Assembly (NCBI GenBank): GCA_963920525.1
Contig: OY986438.1
Location: 176,633,093-176,697,092 of the forward strand
Source of the DNA: Dichetophora obliterata
Lineage: Eukaryota > Arthropoda > Insecta > Diptera > Sciomyzidae
DNA: 64,000 nt
Reading direction: 5' to 3'
Positions 35,350-46,880 of the stretch are shown piece after piece. Within the stretch, counting starts at the first letter, position 1; each line of letters begins with the position of its first letter. Both the position numbers and the translations under genes were made by a program. The notes under the pieces were generated by a model that searched no databases, had not been told where the DNA came from, and saw nothing but the letters and a program-made list of their open reading frames with translations.

Positions 35350-35771
35350 TAGGCGCCTGTTACACGTTCAATATATATTGATCAATATAAAGCATCGTGA
35401 TATTTATTGATCGTGTAGCATGCAATATTGACGGATCGTGATCCAGATCGCAAAATATTTAAATATTTGAAATCTAGAACGCGGATCGCAAAAACGTCAA
35501 TAAATATTGAACGTGTAGCATATTTTGTGTCATCAATACACGATACGGCAGTAGGCGGTGAAATAAAAATTAGCGGTATTCACGGTATTCACTTGCCTGT
35601 GCATTTAAGTACTTGTGTAGTTAGGCTTTCGTGAGCACACTTAGCAAAAATTGTATGAATACTGACGCGATAAATATTGAACGTGTAGCATTCAACCGCG
35701 ATCCATCAATCCATGAATTTGGATCGCGATCCAAGTATCACAATAAATATTGAACGTGTAACAAGCGCCTA
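35350..35771. mobile_element. MITE with TAGGCGCYTGTTACACG ends
   Basis: TAGGCGCCTGTTACACGTTC at 35350 faces TAGGCGCTTGTTACACGTTC read inward from 35771. The word AATATTGAACGTGTAGCA or close forms occurs several times inside (about 35402, 35500, 35674), and GGATCGCGATCC forms a 12-bp palindrome near 35720. A segment at about 35574-35625 (GGTATTCAC, CTTGCCTGTGCA) resembles the ends of the element at 42502. No real ORF; the frame at 35428-35634 crosses these repeats. Confidence 0.68.
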
Positions 35772-36311
35772 TAGAGCGACCAGTTTTAAAGGAAACCTAG
35801 CTTATTTTTGGAACTTTTAAAAGTTTATTATGAGTCTTAAAATTTAATATAAGACTCACAAAAGAGTCTTAGAGGAGCCAGAATAAATGGCTTTTGAGAG
35901 TCAAAAAAAGTATCATTTTGTACTCTTATTTTAGCCCTCTAGAAATAGGGACCACTTTCAATGGAAAAACTGCTCTTTTATGAAACTTATAAGAACTCAT
36001 TATAAGGGCTCAGGCTCCTACACATGAATCATAAAAGAGTCTTAAAAGACTCATATGGTTTGCAAAGAGTTAACAGGACTACTACTACTTTAAGTTGAAC
36101 TTACAGTTACTAAGCGGGAAATTCAGAAAGTCGTAATTTTTCAATTTTTTCCATGCCGAACTATCTTGCCAAAACAAGGTCATCAACACTAAAAAGTAAT
36201 TTTTTTCTTATAATATTTGTAATTAGTAATAAATATTACTAACATAGTTTACAAATACACACATATTTTTAAGTCAAATTTTTAAAAACTTAAAATTTTT
36301 CCCTCTTACAG

Positions 36312-36395
36312 GCTACAGTTCAAATGCTTTGAGCAGTGTTGGAGTGAGTGTGGGTAAATCTTCACTGGATCCACACACACATCTGAGACAACCTG
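36312..36395 (+). CDS. Ets65A: ETS transcription factor, coding exon 3 (84 nt)
   Basis: 28 codons. With the carried-over G it reads GYSSNALSSVGVSVGKSS and then LDPHTHLRQP. The acceptor TTTTCCCTCTTACAG ends at 36311 and the donor CCTG|GTGAGT starts at 36396. Phase is 1 on both sides and the length is a multiple of three. The peptide is a serine/glycine-rich linker, with no domain. Two further donor-like words inside the exon (GAGTGAGT at about 36344 and GGGTAAAT at about 36352) could give shorter variants, but only the outer donor keeps phase 1 for exon 4. Confidence 0.7.
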
Positions 36396-38223
36396 GTGAG
36401 TCCATAATAAAAAAATAAAGTTTTTATATATAAACAATAATTTTTTACCAGCAAATATATGTAGTTCTAAGACATGTGTGCAGAAAATACTAGGTCAATA
36501 AAATATTCACCTTTGCGAAAAGAGCAAGACAATCACAATAGAAACATAAAAAAATACCCAAAGCTTTAAAAGGAAACACCTTAAAATCAAGCAATTGCAC
36601 CGGGTAATTGTCCTAAATAAACATGGAAATAGTAAATGTCAACAAATCAAGCGGACATTGGAGAAAAAAATCCATTTGATGATTTCTCACATCTCTTTGC
36701 TTTTATGTTATCACCTTTTTGAACTTATTGAACTTTTTCTTTTTACAATTCCCCTTTACCCTTTAAACTATGTGGCAACAATGGAGCTCATAAACCTTTC
36801 TAAGTCCGAAAGTTCCACCTGTTGTTTTAAGTATTTGCAGCTGGTTTTGAGAGATTTATGAAACATTTAAAATTATTTCTAAGGAAACATCTTGTGAAGT
36901 TCTAGATTTTATGTCAAAACGTCCTTCACCAATACTTCTCTGCTGTGTAGGCGTAAAGCCCTTACAAATAGCAATTCAACTCAACTCGAATCTGGTATGT
37001 ACTTCATTTGGTACACTTCATTTCAACCGCTGAAATGTCCACAAGTGCCCGACAAGCCTGCGAACATTTTTTCTTTATTCATTTCCTTACCACGGAAGGA
37101 TTCAGGATTCGAAGGACAATTGCACGCGCTCTAAATGCATTTTAAAATACATTTGTTCGTGGAGAGCACTTTGCCAGGACACTCGAGTTGTTGCTGTTGT
37201 TAATGCTGCAGCAGCAACAACATCGGCTTGTATCCATTTCAGCACCGAGCGAGGCTTTATTAAGGTTCATTTTGTGCTGTTAGCTAGCAGCTTTAGCTGC
37301 TTAAGTGTTGGTCCTTCAGGAAGGTTACATTTCCCTGATTCGCGCTGATTTTTAACCAATTCTTGATGGTGTGAGTGTGACAATGCTGTGTGTGATGTAT
37401 GTATGTTTGTGTGCATGCATGAGCGCTTGCATTGTTTTCATTAAACAATTCAAGTTGACAAACATTTTTTGTTGTTGTATGTTAGGTTTTTTTTTTGCTG
37501 TATTGTTGTTTAATGCCTAAAAAATGCTGGCTGCGTCGCGTGTATGTGTTGACGTACTCTTGGCACGCGTAGCTCAAATCTTGAGCTACGTTGAGCTCTG
37601 CTGAGCCCGTCATTTTTGACAGGCAGCCACATAATTGAGAACGTTTTATGATGTTTCAATTGTTTCGATTTTTTTTTGTATTTTTTTGTTTTCGACTATG
37701 TCAAAGTTTTTTCATCATTTTCATTCCATTTCGATTTCGATTGCGAATTCATTTCATTTTGGTTTTTTTATAGCACTTGAGTTGGTTTGAAGTGGCGCAT
37801 TTAAAGGTTTGATTTGCGACAGTTACTTTGGGTCCTGAATTGTGTCGGGCCGAGGTTAGTTTTTGTATCAATGCCACAGCAAACGAAATAAATTAGTTCC
37901 TTCGTCGCTTATGAATAGGTTTTAAAGTATTTGTTTGTGTGCTTGAAAATGGTTTGAAGTTGATATGGTTTTTTGGTTTTGAAAAAAAAAGCTAAAAAAG
38001 CAATTTGAGAGCAGTATTGATTTAATTTTGAGATATTTTTTTGAAACCAAACAAAAATAAATAATCCCTTCTAATGCACATGTGTGGCTTTTTGTCGAAT
38101 AAAGTCATAGTTATTGTATTTTTGTATAAAAAGTGCTTTGAAATAAAACTTTAATTGATAAACTCAGGCATTTTAACGAACATTTCACACTTTAATAAAG
38201 AAAAATTTTATAGATATGTTTAA
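36396..38223. other. ETS intron 3, first part, unique-looking
   Basis: No gene recognised. The segment 36900-37650 is less AT-rich and contains two clean stems: GTTGTTGCTG pairing with CAGCAACAAC (about 37178-37219) and CGTAGCTCAA pairing with TTGAGCTACG (about 37567-37589). Intronic enhancers are possible but not shown. The frame at 36595-36861 has no family features. Confidence 0.4.
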
Positions 38224-38660
38224 CCCGAGAAACAATTTGTGTCCGTACCAAACTACTCAGGCATAAAAGTCCCAAGCATCAGACTCAATTTTATTTATAA
38301 AAGCTACGAATAGTAACGAAAAACTGCGCAGTGTATAAAAAAATTAATCGTACATTGATATTAAGCCGAGTGCATGAGATACATTTGACGATAATTCTTT
38401 AACAAATCCGTCTTGTTTTTGTTCATCGAAAACAGAAAGTTTTCAAACAGTGCACGAATTTCATATGAGATTTTCATCAACGAAATGTATGACCGAATCA
38501 GCATGCTTCGTCAAAGATGAAGAAAAATCGTGCATGATTTGTTGAACATTCTTTGTTGACTGGACTGACTCTTTCGGTGCAGAGTTCTGACATTTACCCA
38601 CACGAGCACCGGATATATATCAGCTACTTTATTGACAAAAATATTAAATTGTTTCTCGGG
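38224..38660. mobile_element. MITE with CCCGAGAAACAATTT ends
   Basis: CCCGAGAAACAATTT at 38224-38238 is exactly repeated in inverse at 38646-38660. The interior of about 400 bp has TTGTTCATCGAAA and TTTCATCAACGAAATG-type words but no ORF. TAA/TTA-like bases flank it; the exact duplication is uncertain. Confidence 0.65.
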
Positions 38661-38935
38661 TAACTAATGCCTGTAAATAGCCTGTAAAAAATGTTCAGAT
38701 GTATTGTTTTATTCTCCGAATTATCAGGATAGATCCAGTCAAATTTTCATTAATATTAAAATTGGCACGGAAATAAAAGAAAATAATTGATAAATTATGA
38801 TAAATTGTAAAACTTGCGTAAATAGGATAGAAGAAGAGGATTCGCAACTGGGGCACATTTGTCTAAGCCCCCTTTTCTCCAAATAAAAGATTGCAATCGA
38901 GAACACTGTTTGACAATTTTAACCTTATCTAAAAT

Positions 38936-39621
38936 CATGGCAGAATAACCAGGTAGATGCAATTCGGACAGCAATAAACGAGAGAGCAAAACATTGGCGT
39001 AACTATAATGCCACTATTGACAATTTATGTTTATTCGTTCAGCCATAGGGATGTTTAATTTACTTGTAACCATATAAATCAATTGAGTACCCAGATTTTA
39101 CGTATGAACATGTAAAAAAACTAAACAGAAATCTCAATAATTTCATAAAATGAGCCGTGTTTTAAGATATAATACATAATTAATTGTAGTTTGGCCTTAA
39201 ATGAAGCAAATGAAAGTTTACTTTTAATATCATTTTTATTCGATTACTTATTTCGATTGTGTAGTAACCAATTAATTTGTGTAGCTATGTACGGCTGATT
39301 TAAACTGTCAAAATATATTATGACAAGTGAAATTGCTGTTGGAAAACATAAAATTTATTTAATGAAATCGACGATTGTTTGCTAATTTTATCGTGCTGGA
39401 ACGTAAGCTAACAATTAATGAACTGTTTTCGAATCATCGCGATGGGAGGCTATAACTTCCTCCAGTCCAGAAAATCCATTCTCAAAACTGAATAAATAAG
39501 TAAGTAAAAATTGATAACATTTTCAAAACAGCTCATTTTGACATTATAATTACGCCTTTGTTATTGTTTTGTTGTCGAAGAGAGCATATTTCTAGTGCAT
39601 CTACCTGGTTATTTTGACATG
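38936..39621. mobile_element. MITE with CATG ends and 9-bp duplication ATCTAAAAT
   Basis: CATGGCAGAATAACCAGGTA at 38936 faces CATGTCAAAATAACCAGGTA read inward from 39621; the match continues with GATGCA. ATCTAAAAT lies directly outside at 38927-38935 and 39622-39630. The nine-base duplication suggests Mutator-like, while CATG ends also occur in P-type elements. The 686-bp interior is non-coding. Confidence 0.75.
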
Positions 39622-39873
39622 ATCTAAAATAATAGACTCCGACCAAATGATTAGTAGAGGAGATAATAACAAGTTATATCTACCTTCTCTTCAAAATTGA
39701 ACCGAACTGTGCAAATGAAACAACAGTTGTCTTAAAGCTAATAATTTTTGTTTTTGAAGGCTGGTAACACTGTTATAGGCTTGGGCGTTTATTTTTAGCG
39801 CGATCTGTCACATAGTTACTTTCTTATTGCTTTGTAAACAAATTCACCTCGAGTCTGACCTGCAAATATCATA

Positions 39874-42200
39874 ATGGAAGAAAAAGTTGAGCAAAGAGTG
39901 TGTTTGAAATTGTGTTTTATCAACGGAATTTCTTGTCCAAATGCATTGAAAATGTTGCAGAAAACCTATGGTGAGTTTGCTCTATCATGTACGCAAGCAT
40001 TTGAGTGGTACAAATTGTTGAAAGAGGGTCTTATCTCAGTTGACAACTTTCCTCAGCCTTCTCGTCCAGCAACGATGAAGAGCAACGTCAATAAACGATG
40101 AAATTGTCAAAAAAAATTACGAAAACTTTGCTCGAAAATCATCGTGTGACTGTGAGAGATAAAGCTTGCGAGCTTCATATGTCGACTGGATTGACGCATA
40201 CCATTTTACATGATGTTTTAGGTATGCGACGGGTTGCTAAAATGGCTGAATTTCCTTCAAAAAGATTTTCGCAAGACTATCGCTTAGGAGATGCTTTTAA
40301 TGGACGCTACTGACATTTAGCGCATAATTACTGATGACGAAAATTGGGCGTTTTAGTGTGACGTCGAAACAGCTCAACAATCTGCAGATTGGCGCTGTAC
40401 AGATGAGCCGAAACCCAAAAAACCGCGACAAAGTCGTTAAAAAATGAGGGTGATATTGACTGTTTTCGTCAATTGTCAATGTGTCATGCACTCGGAATTC
40501 CTTCTGCAAGGTCAATCGGTCAATGCTCAATGGGGCGTATCGAAAAATTTAGATCGTGTTCTAAGAGGTCTCAAAAGTTGCATAGGGTGGTCAAGATCTC
40601 CCAAAAAAATATTAGGAAAATATAAGGATGTCTTCCTCTCCCGCAAGGACAAAGTTGTTATTTAAGAAAAACAGTAAAAAATCACGTTCTCAAAGTACTT
40701 TCATTTTTGTAAGAAAAACTACACATCTCTTAAAGTAAAGTAAGTAAAGACTTTAACTAACAATATCCTGCCACTCTCGATTTTTACCCATAAAGTCCTG
40801 TGTGGAGGATTTTCGAATCTAAAGGTTTACTCGAGGTAGTACAGAACTTTTGATTGCTATCTACTTGTCAAAAATTTGGTGACTTTGATTAAAGTGTTAA
40901 TGTTTTTCTTAAATTTGGCGAATTAATAATTTGCATATTTTTTGCATATGCATTTTCTTGTTTTTGAGAAATGTATACTTTTTCAAAAAAATGAATATAA
41001 AGCTTTATATCTCGGGCACCAGAAGTGGTACCGAAGATAATTTAATTAATTAAGATTCTTCATGTATTTGAGAACATCACCCTGTCCAAGAGTATCAATT
41101 TACAACACTAGGTTAAGACCACGATTTTTTTCCGATTTCGATTTTAAAAAAAAAAATTTTCTTTCCCTATGAAATTTATTTAACTCAGCATTCACAAAAA
41201 TGTTATACTAAAATTTTGAGTTTCTAAGTTTGCCATTCGATGGGTCTCAAATGAAATAACAATTGTTGTTAAGAAGTGTTTTTATGAAATAATAACCGTA
41301 AAAGAGATATGAAAATTGTCACATTTCATGCTTGAAGTAACTTTTTGTGAATATCAAAATAAGAAAAAAAAAAAATGGTGACCTTTTCTTGCTGTTTTAA
41401 AAAAATACTTTTAGACAGGGTTTCGTTCAAAATTTGCAGAATCTGAATTGAGAAAATTATCTTCGGTACCATTTCTGGTACCCGAGATATGAAACCTTAT
41501 ATTTAATTTTTGGAAAAAGTTAAAAAATTGAATTCAAGTATACATTTCTCCAAAACAAGAAAGTGCATATGCAAAAGATATGCATTTTATTAGTTATCCA
41601 AATTTAAGAAAAACGTTATCACTTTAATCAATACCACCAAAATTCAGAAATTCAGATCACAATTAAAAGATCTGTGCTATCTCGAGTGTACCTTTAGATT
41701 CAAATATCCTTCACACAGGACATTGTTGGTAAAAATGAAGAGTGTCATCGTGTTTGCCAAAATATTGTTAGTTAAAGTCTGTATTTACTTTTGCTTTGAG
41801 ACATATGTAGTTTTTGCTACAAAAATTAAAGCATTTTGAGATCGTGATTTTTTACTGTTTTTCTCAAAAAACAACTTTGTCTTTGCGGTAGAGGAAGAGA
41901 TCCTTATTTTTTTCTAAAATTTTTTTGGAATATCTTGACCACACTATGAATTTTTTGAGACCTCTTAGAATTTGAAATTCGAAAAAAACTGTAATTCGAT
42001 ACGCCCTAATGCTCAATAATGTTTGAGTGTTTTAAAGCATTTTCGCGAGAATATTCGACGAAAGAGGTCAGAATTATGGAAGGACAATTCATGGTTTTTC
42101 CACCACGATAATACACCAGCTCATACATCACGCATTGTACGAGTTACGTCACGGACTTAACCAACATATTGTTCATACAACATATAAACCATATCCGCTA
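39874..42200 (+). pseudogene. mariner transposase (broken, split)
   Basis: Starts MEEKVEQRVCLKLCFING and reads through the HTH region to RPATMKSNVNKR. After frame shifts it gives LLENHRVTVRDKACELHMST with LGMRRVA (second HTH). Then comes TDDENW, in place of the usual GDE(T)W with the first catalytic Asp, followed by DVETAQQSADWR and RVILTVFVNCQ, interrupted at 40531. After the insert, from 42018, SVLKHFREN, KRSELWKDNSW and HHDNTPAHTS (second catalytic Asp) are readable. The last catalytic Asp region is lost or decayed. Several stops make it inactive. In life such enzymes cut and paste the element at TA sites. Confidence 0.82.
40532..42007. mobile_element. 1.48-kb foldback element inserted in the mariner
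   Basis: Two arms of about 570-600 bp (40533-41105 and 41405-42006) are complementary over almost their whole length. Ends are GGGCGTATCGAA on both sides. Landmarks are CTAAGAGGTCTCAAAA, GACTTTAACTAACAATAT, TCCTGTGTG and GGTACCGAAGATAA with their complements. Direct repeats AATGCTCAAT (40522-40531 and 42008-42017) flank it. A 9-10 bp duplication with very long arms fits a Mutator-like or Galileo/Foldback-type element. There is no ORF. Confidence 0.82.
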
Positions 42201-42501
42201 TAAAGTTGAACGTACTTTGTTGCAATGAATGTTTTCATTAACGACATTAATTAATAAACTTTGCTTACTCTGCAATAGTATTGATCAAAACCTAATGAAA
42301 ACACTACAACAAAGCATATTCAACATAAACACTCAAGAAAGAATAATCTGACAATTGTCGACAAAATAATGTTTGTATCAATAAGTTCAAAATTAAAAGA
42401 TCAGAAATAAAGTGAACATAAAAGTTAAAAATCGTGTTTTAATTTAGGAAGTCTTTTGTTACTATTCACAAAATTTACGCGATTATTTGACTAAAAACAA
42501 T

Positions 42502-42718
42502 AGGGGTATTCACGATTCAGTGCACTTGCCAGTGCAATTGAGGACTTGAGGACTTGAGGACTTGTGCAGTTTTCCTCAAGTACAAGTCCTCAAGTACTCT
42601 AGTTTAAGGCAATAGTAGAAAAGCACTTGTACAAATTTTTGACGTACGTGTATTTTGTTTTTGTAAAGAGCAAAAGTCTTCAACTGCACAGGCAAGTACA
42701 CTACATCGTGAATACCCT
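42502..42718. mobile_element. MITE of the AGGGGTATTCACGAT family, short copy
   Basis: Ends AGGGGTATTCACGATTCAG at 42502 and, inward from 42718, AGGGTATTCACGATGTAG. Just inside, GCACTTGCCAGTGCA pairs with TGCACAGGCAAGTACAC. The left part holds three GAGGACTT units in tandem (42540-42563). The same end type bounds the long element 55495-57850. Confidence 0.7.
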
Positions 42719-43214
42719 TTATGTCAATATAAGCACCATATTCGCCAGATATGGCCCCGTGCAACTTTGTCCTAGTCCCCAAACTAAAATTGTCGATTCG
42801 TGGAAAACTTTTTCAGTGAAAAGTCATCTCTGCCATCTGCCACCTGGTCAAGGCTGCCAGATTTTTGGGGCTGAGAATAGAGAAAATTAAATACATTGAC
42901 GTCTTGAAGAAACAAGAAATTTTTTGTAACATTGATTTCACACGGTCTTTCTGTTTTAACTTTTCGTGTAAGGAAGATACGCCACAGGAATATATGTCAT
43001 TTGTTCATGAATACGAAAGAGATTTTAATCGTAATAGAAAGCGTATGCTACTTCCTTGTGAGTTTTGAAACAGATGCAGAGATGAAACAAAAGAATGGTC
43101 GGAAAAACCTCAGAATCACTATTTTTTTTTAAAGACAACACTATGCTCCACCATTTTCGTTATCGATATGCCTTCAAACTTTTTTATAGATTTCAACCAG
43201 CTAAATACGAAAAT

Positions 43215-43530
43215 CACTATAAAAATGGATTTCTATGGATAAGATTTCGAGATATTGTCGCTTGAGAAAATAAATGTCGTATATGAAAATTTTCACTTTT
43301 GAGATTATTGAGAAAAAGGGGCTATAAATAAAAATCTGGCTAAGCAATATTCTTTAGAAATTTTGGACTATTTGCGGAAACATTTCACAATAGATTACGA
43401 AATTTTTGTAGACTTACAGCTATTTTTTAGATTTTATACCCTTTTTTTTCAATAATCCCAAAAGTGAAAATTTTCACATACGACACTTATTTTCTCAAGC
43501 AACGATATATATATTTTTGAAATTTTTATC
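43215..43530. mobile_element. hairpin element inside the left arm of the long-TIR transposon
   Basis: CGCTTGAGAAAATAAATGTC and GAAAATTTTCACTTTTGAG pair with their complements at 43430-43515. The block is missing from the matching place in the right arm, which supports an independent insertion. It has no ORF. Confidence 0.6.
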
Positions 43531-44120
43531 CGACTTTCTTGTATATAGTACCATATATTTCAGCTTATATCGAGTTTTAATAGACTGATTTGGTTAAAAA
43601 AATATCTATTTGGCTCACCAACTTTGCCAATCGGTTTAGAAGTTTCGGCGCAATCGAAAGAAATATAGAAAAAAAATATCAGTCAAAAATAAAAAGGAAA
43701 AATCCTTAAAAATATGAGAAAAAATAAAAACTGCCCAAAATTGCACAGTTTGTCATTTTTGGCTATAAGATAGCTTTTTAAGTCAAATTTAAGCTACGAT
43801 GAAGAAAATTAATGGAAGACTAACAAAATTATATACAGTTAAGTGAAGCTACCAAAAGTCGACTCTTACCGGTTTTTTTTCATTTTATTCAGATTAATTT
43901 TGTATTATTTTATCTAAACTTAATTTTAAGTAAAATTTTTATAGATTCATGGCATGCGGGAACATGATTATATGAAGGAAATATATGTGAAGGTAAAATT
44001 GTTAATAAAAATAAAATATGTAGATCTTGACTAGAAAGTTTGTTGTGGTTTAAAAGTCGTTGGCCTGTTGTGTGGACAGCAAGGTGGTTAAATGAAAAAT
44101 TGCTGTTTTCTTTGTCTTGC

Positions 44121-45001
44121 CAGAGCTGTAAGATCGGCATTCATATTCAGAATTTTAAGTACAACTGAATAACGACATAAGTATGCATTCAATGAATACC
44201 AAATTGTTTTATGAATAAAATTTTTAATTCACATTCATTTTTGAAAAAAATTATTATTTATTTATTTCAATTATTCATTTTCGTTATTCAGAATAATGAA
44301 TCCATCCTTTTTTTCATTCTATTCACTTTGCTATTCACAAATAATTTCAGAATTTTCAATTATTTCTTTTTTATTAAGTATTTATTTTTTTATTTGTAAT
44401 TAATTTTTTATTCATTAATCATTTGTTATTCATTATTAATGTTTAAGTCATTATTAATATTTTTATTCATTATTCATTTGTTATTAATTTTTTATTCATT
44501 TTAGTACTAAGCCATAAATAAAAAATGAATAACAAATGAACAATGAATAAGAAATGAATAAAGAATAACAAATGAATAATGAATAAAAAATTAATAATGA
44601 ATAAAAAAGCATAATGAATAAAAAATGAGCAATGAATAATAAATGAATAATGAATAAAAAAGGAATAATGAATAAAAAATGAATAATGGAAAAAAAATTA
44701 ATAATGAATAACAAATGATTAATGAATAAAAAAAAATAATGAATAAAAAGAATAATTCAAAAATTCTGAAATAGAATTCTTGTGAATAGCATTGAAATGA
44801 ATAAGAAAACTGATTCATTATTCTGAATAATGAAAATGAATAATTGAAATGAATAATTAATCATTTTTTAAAAATGAATGTGAGTTAAAAATTTTATTAA
44901 TAAATAAATTTTGCATTCATTGAATGCATTCCTATTTCTTTATTCACTGATTCACTTTTTTGTGAATAAAATCAAATTGAATGCATTCTTTTACAGCTCT
45001 G
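44121..45001. mobile_element. hAT-like foldback with CAGAGCTGTAA ends and AATGAATAA repeats
   Basis: CAGAGCTGTAA at 44121-44131 is repeated in inverse at 44991-45001. The arms continue with CATTCA words and TTTTTAAYTCACATTCATTT, then TATTCAGAATAATGAATC, and pair across the element. The centre, 44370-44760, is a long degenerate run of TTATTCAT units that switches to ATGAATAA at about 44510. CAG...CTG ends suggest hAT. The 8-bp flanks (TGTCTTGC against GTCTTTGG) match only partly. Open frames here are translations of the repeat. Confidence 0.68.
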
Positions 45002-45164
45002 GTCTTTGGGATAGTCGAGCTCGTGCTGGGCATTATATCAAAAAGGACTAGCCAAAAAGAAAGAACATAACCGCAGGCAGACACAACGTTATGTAAGAGG
45101 CTCTTGTTAATTTTGAAGATATTGTTTTGCCATTAATTTGCACATAATCTCGTACTTATTAAAA

Positions 45165-45610
45165 ACATCGTCAAAACACTGAACATTGAAAGCGAAGCGT
45201 TGGCTTATTTAAAAAGAATTTTTCCAAATTTTACTCTCGCTGAAATAAGGAAAGGCGTGTTCGATGGCCCAAATCAGGATATTGCTCCATAATGAACAAT
45301 TCGCTACATTACTGTCATTAGACGAAAATGCTGCCTGGAATTCGTTTCGGCTACTTGTTTCCGATTTTTTGGGGAAATAATAGAAACCCATATTACAAAA
45401 ACAATTATTTATGGTTTACTCAAGAAATAAGCAAAAATTGGTATGCAATACTATTTTTTTAATTTAATTTTTTGTTTTCTCTTAATTTTCCTTTTATTGT
45501 CATTCTTACGACAGGCGAACAGCGTGAACGATTTCACCAACGAATGAAATCAATGGAGCGACATTTACATATGGTTTCTCGGTCTTTCGTAAGACAAAAA
45601 ATTCAGAATA
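45165..45610 (+). pseudogene. relic of a transposon ORF with GERFHQ motif
   Basis: Plus-strand pieces read ESEALAYLKRIFPNFTLAEI and GVFDGPNQDIAP (about 45190-45285), then after frameshifts an E..AAWNSF-like part near 45335, and EQRERFHQRMKSMERH at about 45520-45570. I recall a conserved ORF in many arthropod genomes with FPxLxxAxIKEGIFxGPQ followed by a GERFHQ segment. It is regarded as transposon-derived but I cannot name its superfamily. The location between two long arms suggests it was the mobilising or associated protein of that element. Confidence 0.45.
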
Positions 45611-45969
45611 TTATTATGAACAAAAAAGGAACCGAAATCATTTGTATAATACCCATGTTCTATAAATACATAAAAATTTGACTTAAAATTAACTTTAGAT
45701 AAAAAAACAAATTAAATTAATCTTAATAAAGTTAAAAAAAAAAACAAAACCGGTATGAAGTCGACTTTTGGCACTTCCACTTAATTTTTTATTACTGTTT
45801 TAGTCTTCCATAAATTTTCGATATTAGTTCCTTATTGTTTTTTCTTAAAAAAGCCATATTTTTGTTTAAAATAATAAACTGTGCACATTTTGGTACTTGA
45901 GATTATTTCTCATTTTTTGAAGAATTATTTCTTTTCATTTTTGACTGAAAAATTTTTATTTTTGTCTAT

Positions 45970-46387
45970 AGGCCTAACCAAAATAGACGAAACGAGACGA
46001 TTGCAACTTGCTGAATGTCTGCAATCATTTCGTCTGTTCTACAATTCAACCCAAAATGAAACGATTTGCTCAACTCGTCTGAAACAGCTGATCAATTGCG
46101 AACAGAGTGTTTTTTAGTTATAAATTGATGTGCAATTATAATTAATCATTAAACAAAAATTTGTGAACTATGAGTGAAAAAAATGTCGCACACCTTGAAC
46201 AGCTGTTGTTGACGAGTTGAGACGCTAAAAGTTCGGTTCTTTCGGAACAAAATGTTTTGCCAAACCGTTTTGTTCAGTTTCGATGAGTTGACGTGTGTCT
46301 ATTTTGGACAGCAACATTGAATTGCATTTATGCGAACATTTTCGTCTTCACTCGTTACGTAGCGACTCGTTTATTTTGGTTAGGCCT
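45970..46387. mobile_element. MITE with AGGCCTAACCAAAATA ends
   Basis: AGGCCTAACCAAAATAGACG at 45970 faces AGGCCTAACCAAAATAAACG read inward from 46387; both continue with GAG/ACG words. TAT flanks each side (45967-45969 and 46388-46390). The insert is absent from the matching left arm of the host transposon. It is 418 bp, non-coding, with a TTCGTCT/AGACGA-rich interior. Confidence 0.75.
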
Positions 46388-46447
46388 TATATTTCTTTCG
46401 ATTGCGCCAAAACTTCTAAGCCGATAAGCAAAGTTGGTAAGCCAAAT

Positions 46448-46880
46448 GGTCGGCCTTTGTAGACTAGTGGAGAGTGCGCTAGACTATCAACCCAGAGGTC
46501 CCTGGTTCAAATCCGGGTTCGGTCATGGTTCTTTTCACTTTCTTTTTTCTTTCTTACATTTAAGAATTATGGAAAACTAAAAATTCACAACAATATTGTG
46601 GAAAAAGTGGGAACTAAAGGACAGGAACAACTAAGGGCTGGAAATGCTTGCCGAGGTTAAGGCATAACGCACACTAGCCTCGGTTAAAAGCAATTGAAAG
46701 CATTGTCCTTCACGTTTGTTTCGCCTTATTAATAATTCACGTATGGTTCCAATCAATTCCTCTAAATAATCTATCACTTTCCTTTCAGGTCAAAGACCAA
46801 ATCTTGTTTGTATAACGCGCAGCCTTGGTTCTTTGATCTTTTTTTTAAAAAAGAAAACAAAAAGTAAATTATCCTTAAAT
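46448..46880 (+). mobile_element. SINE-like insert with tRNA-derived head
   Basis: At its left edge, TAGACTAGTGG (46460-46470, A box, one mismatch) and GGTTCAAATCC (46504-46514, perfect B box) are 44 bases apart. A T-stem CCTGG/CCGGG pairs, and a pyrimidine-rich tract follows. The anticodon stem has mismatches (loop CTATCAA), so it is no working tRNA. Comparison with the left arm of the surrounding transposon shows that about 430 bp starting here is an insertion, which puts the tRNA head at the 5' edge, as in a SINE. The tail near 46846-46868 is A-rich. Confidence 0.55.

Larger units (their letters stand above)
39760..42270 (+). mobile_element. mariner element interrupted by a foldback insert
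   Basis: Contains a broken mariner transposase frame starting at 39874. A foldback of 1.48 kb (40532-42007) is inserted in the transposase with direct repeats AATGCTCAAT. The outer ends are given approximately, since clear terminal repeats could not be paired. Confidence 0.75.

Noticed and set aside
44496..44818. Minus-strand frames rich in F, I, Y, S and L resembling membrane proteins
   Set aside because: They are translations of the AATGAATAA microsatellite inside the foldback.
46448..46530. Functional tRNA gene
   Set aside because: Boxes and T-stem are good, but the anticodon stem and acceptor stem do not pair; it sits at the edge of an insertion, so a SINE head fits better.
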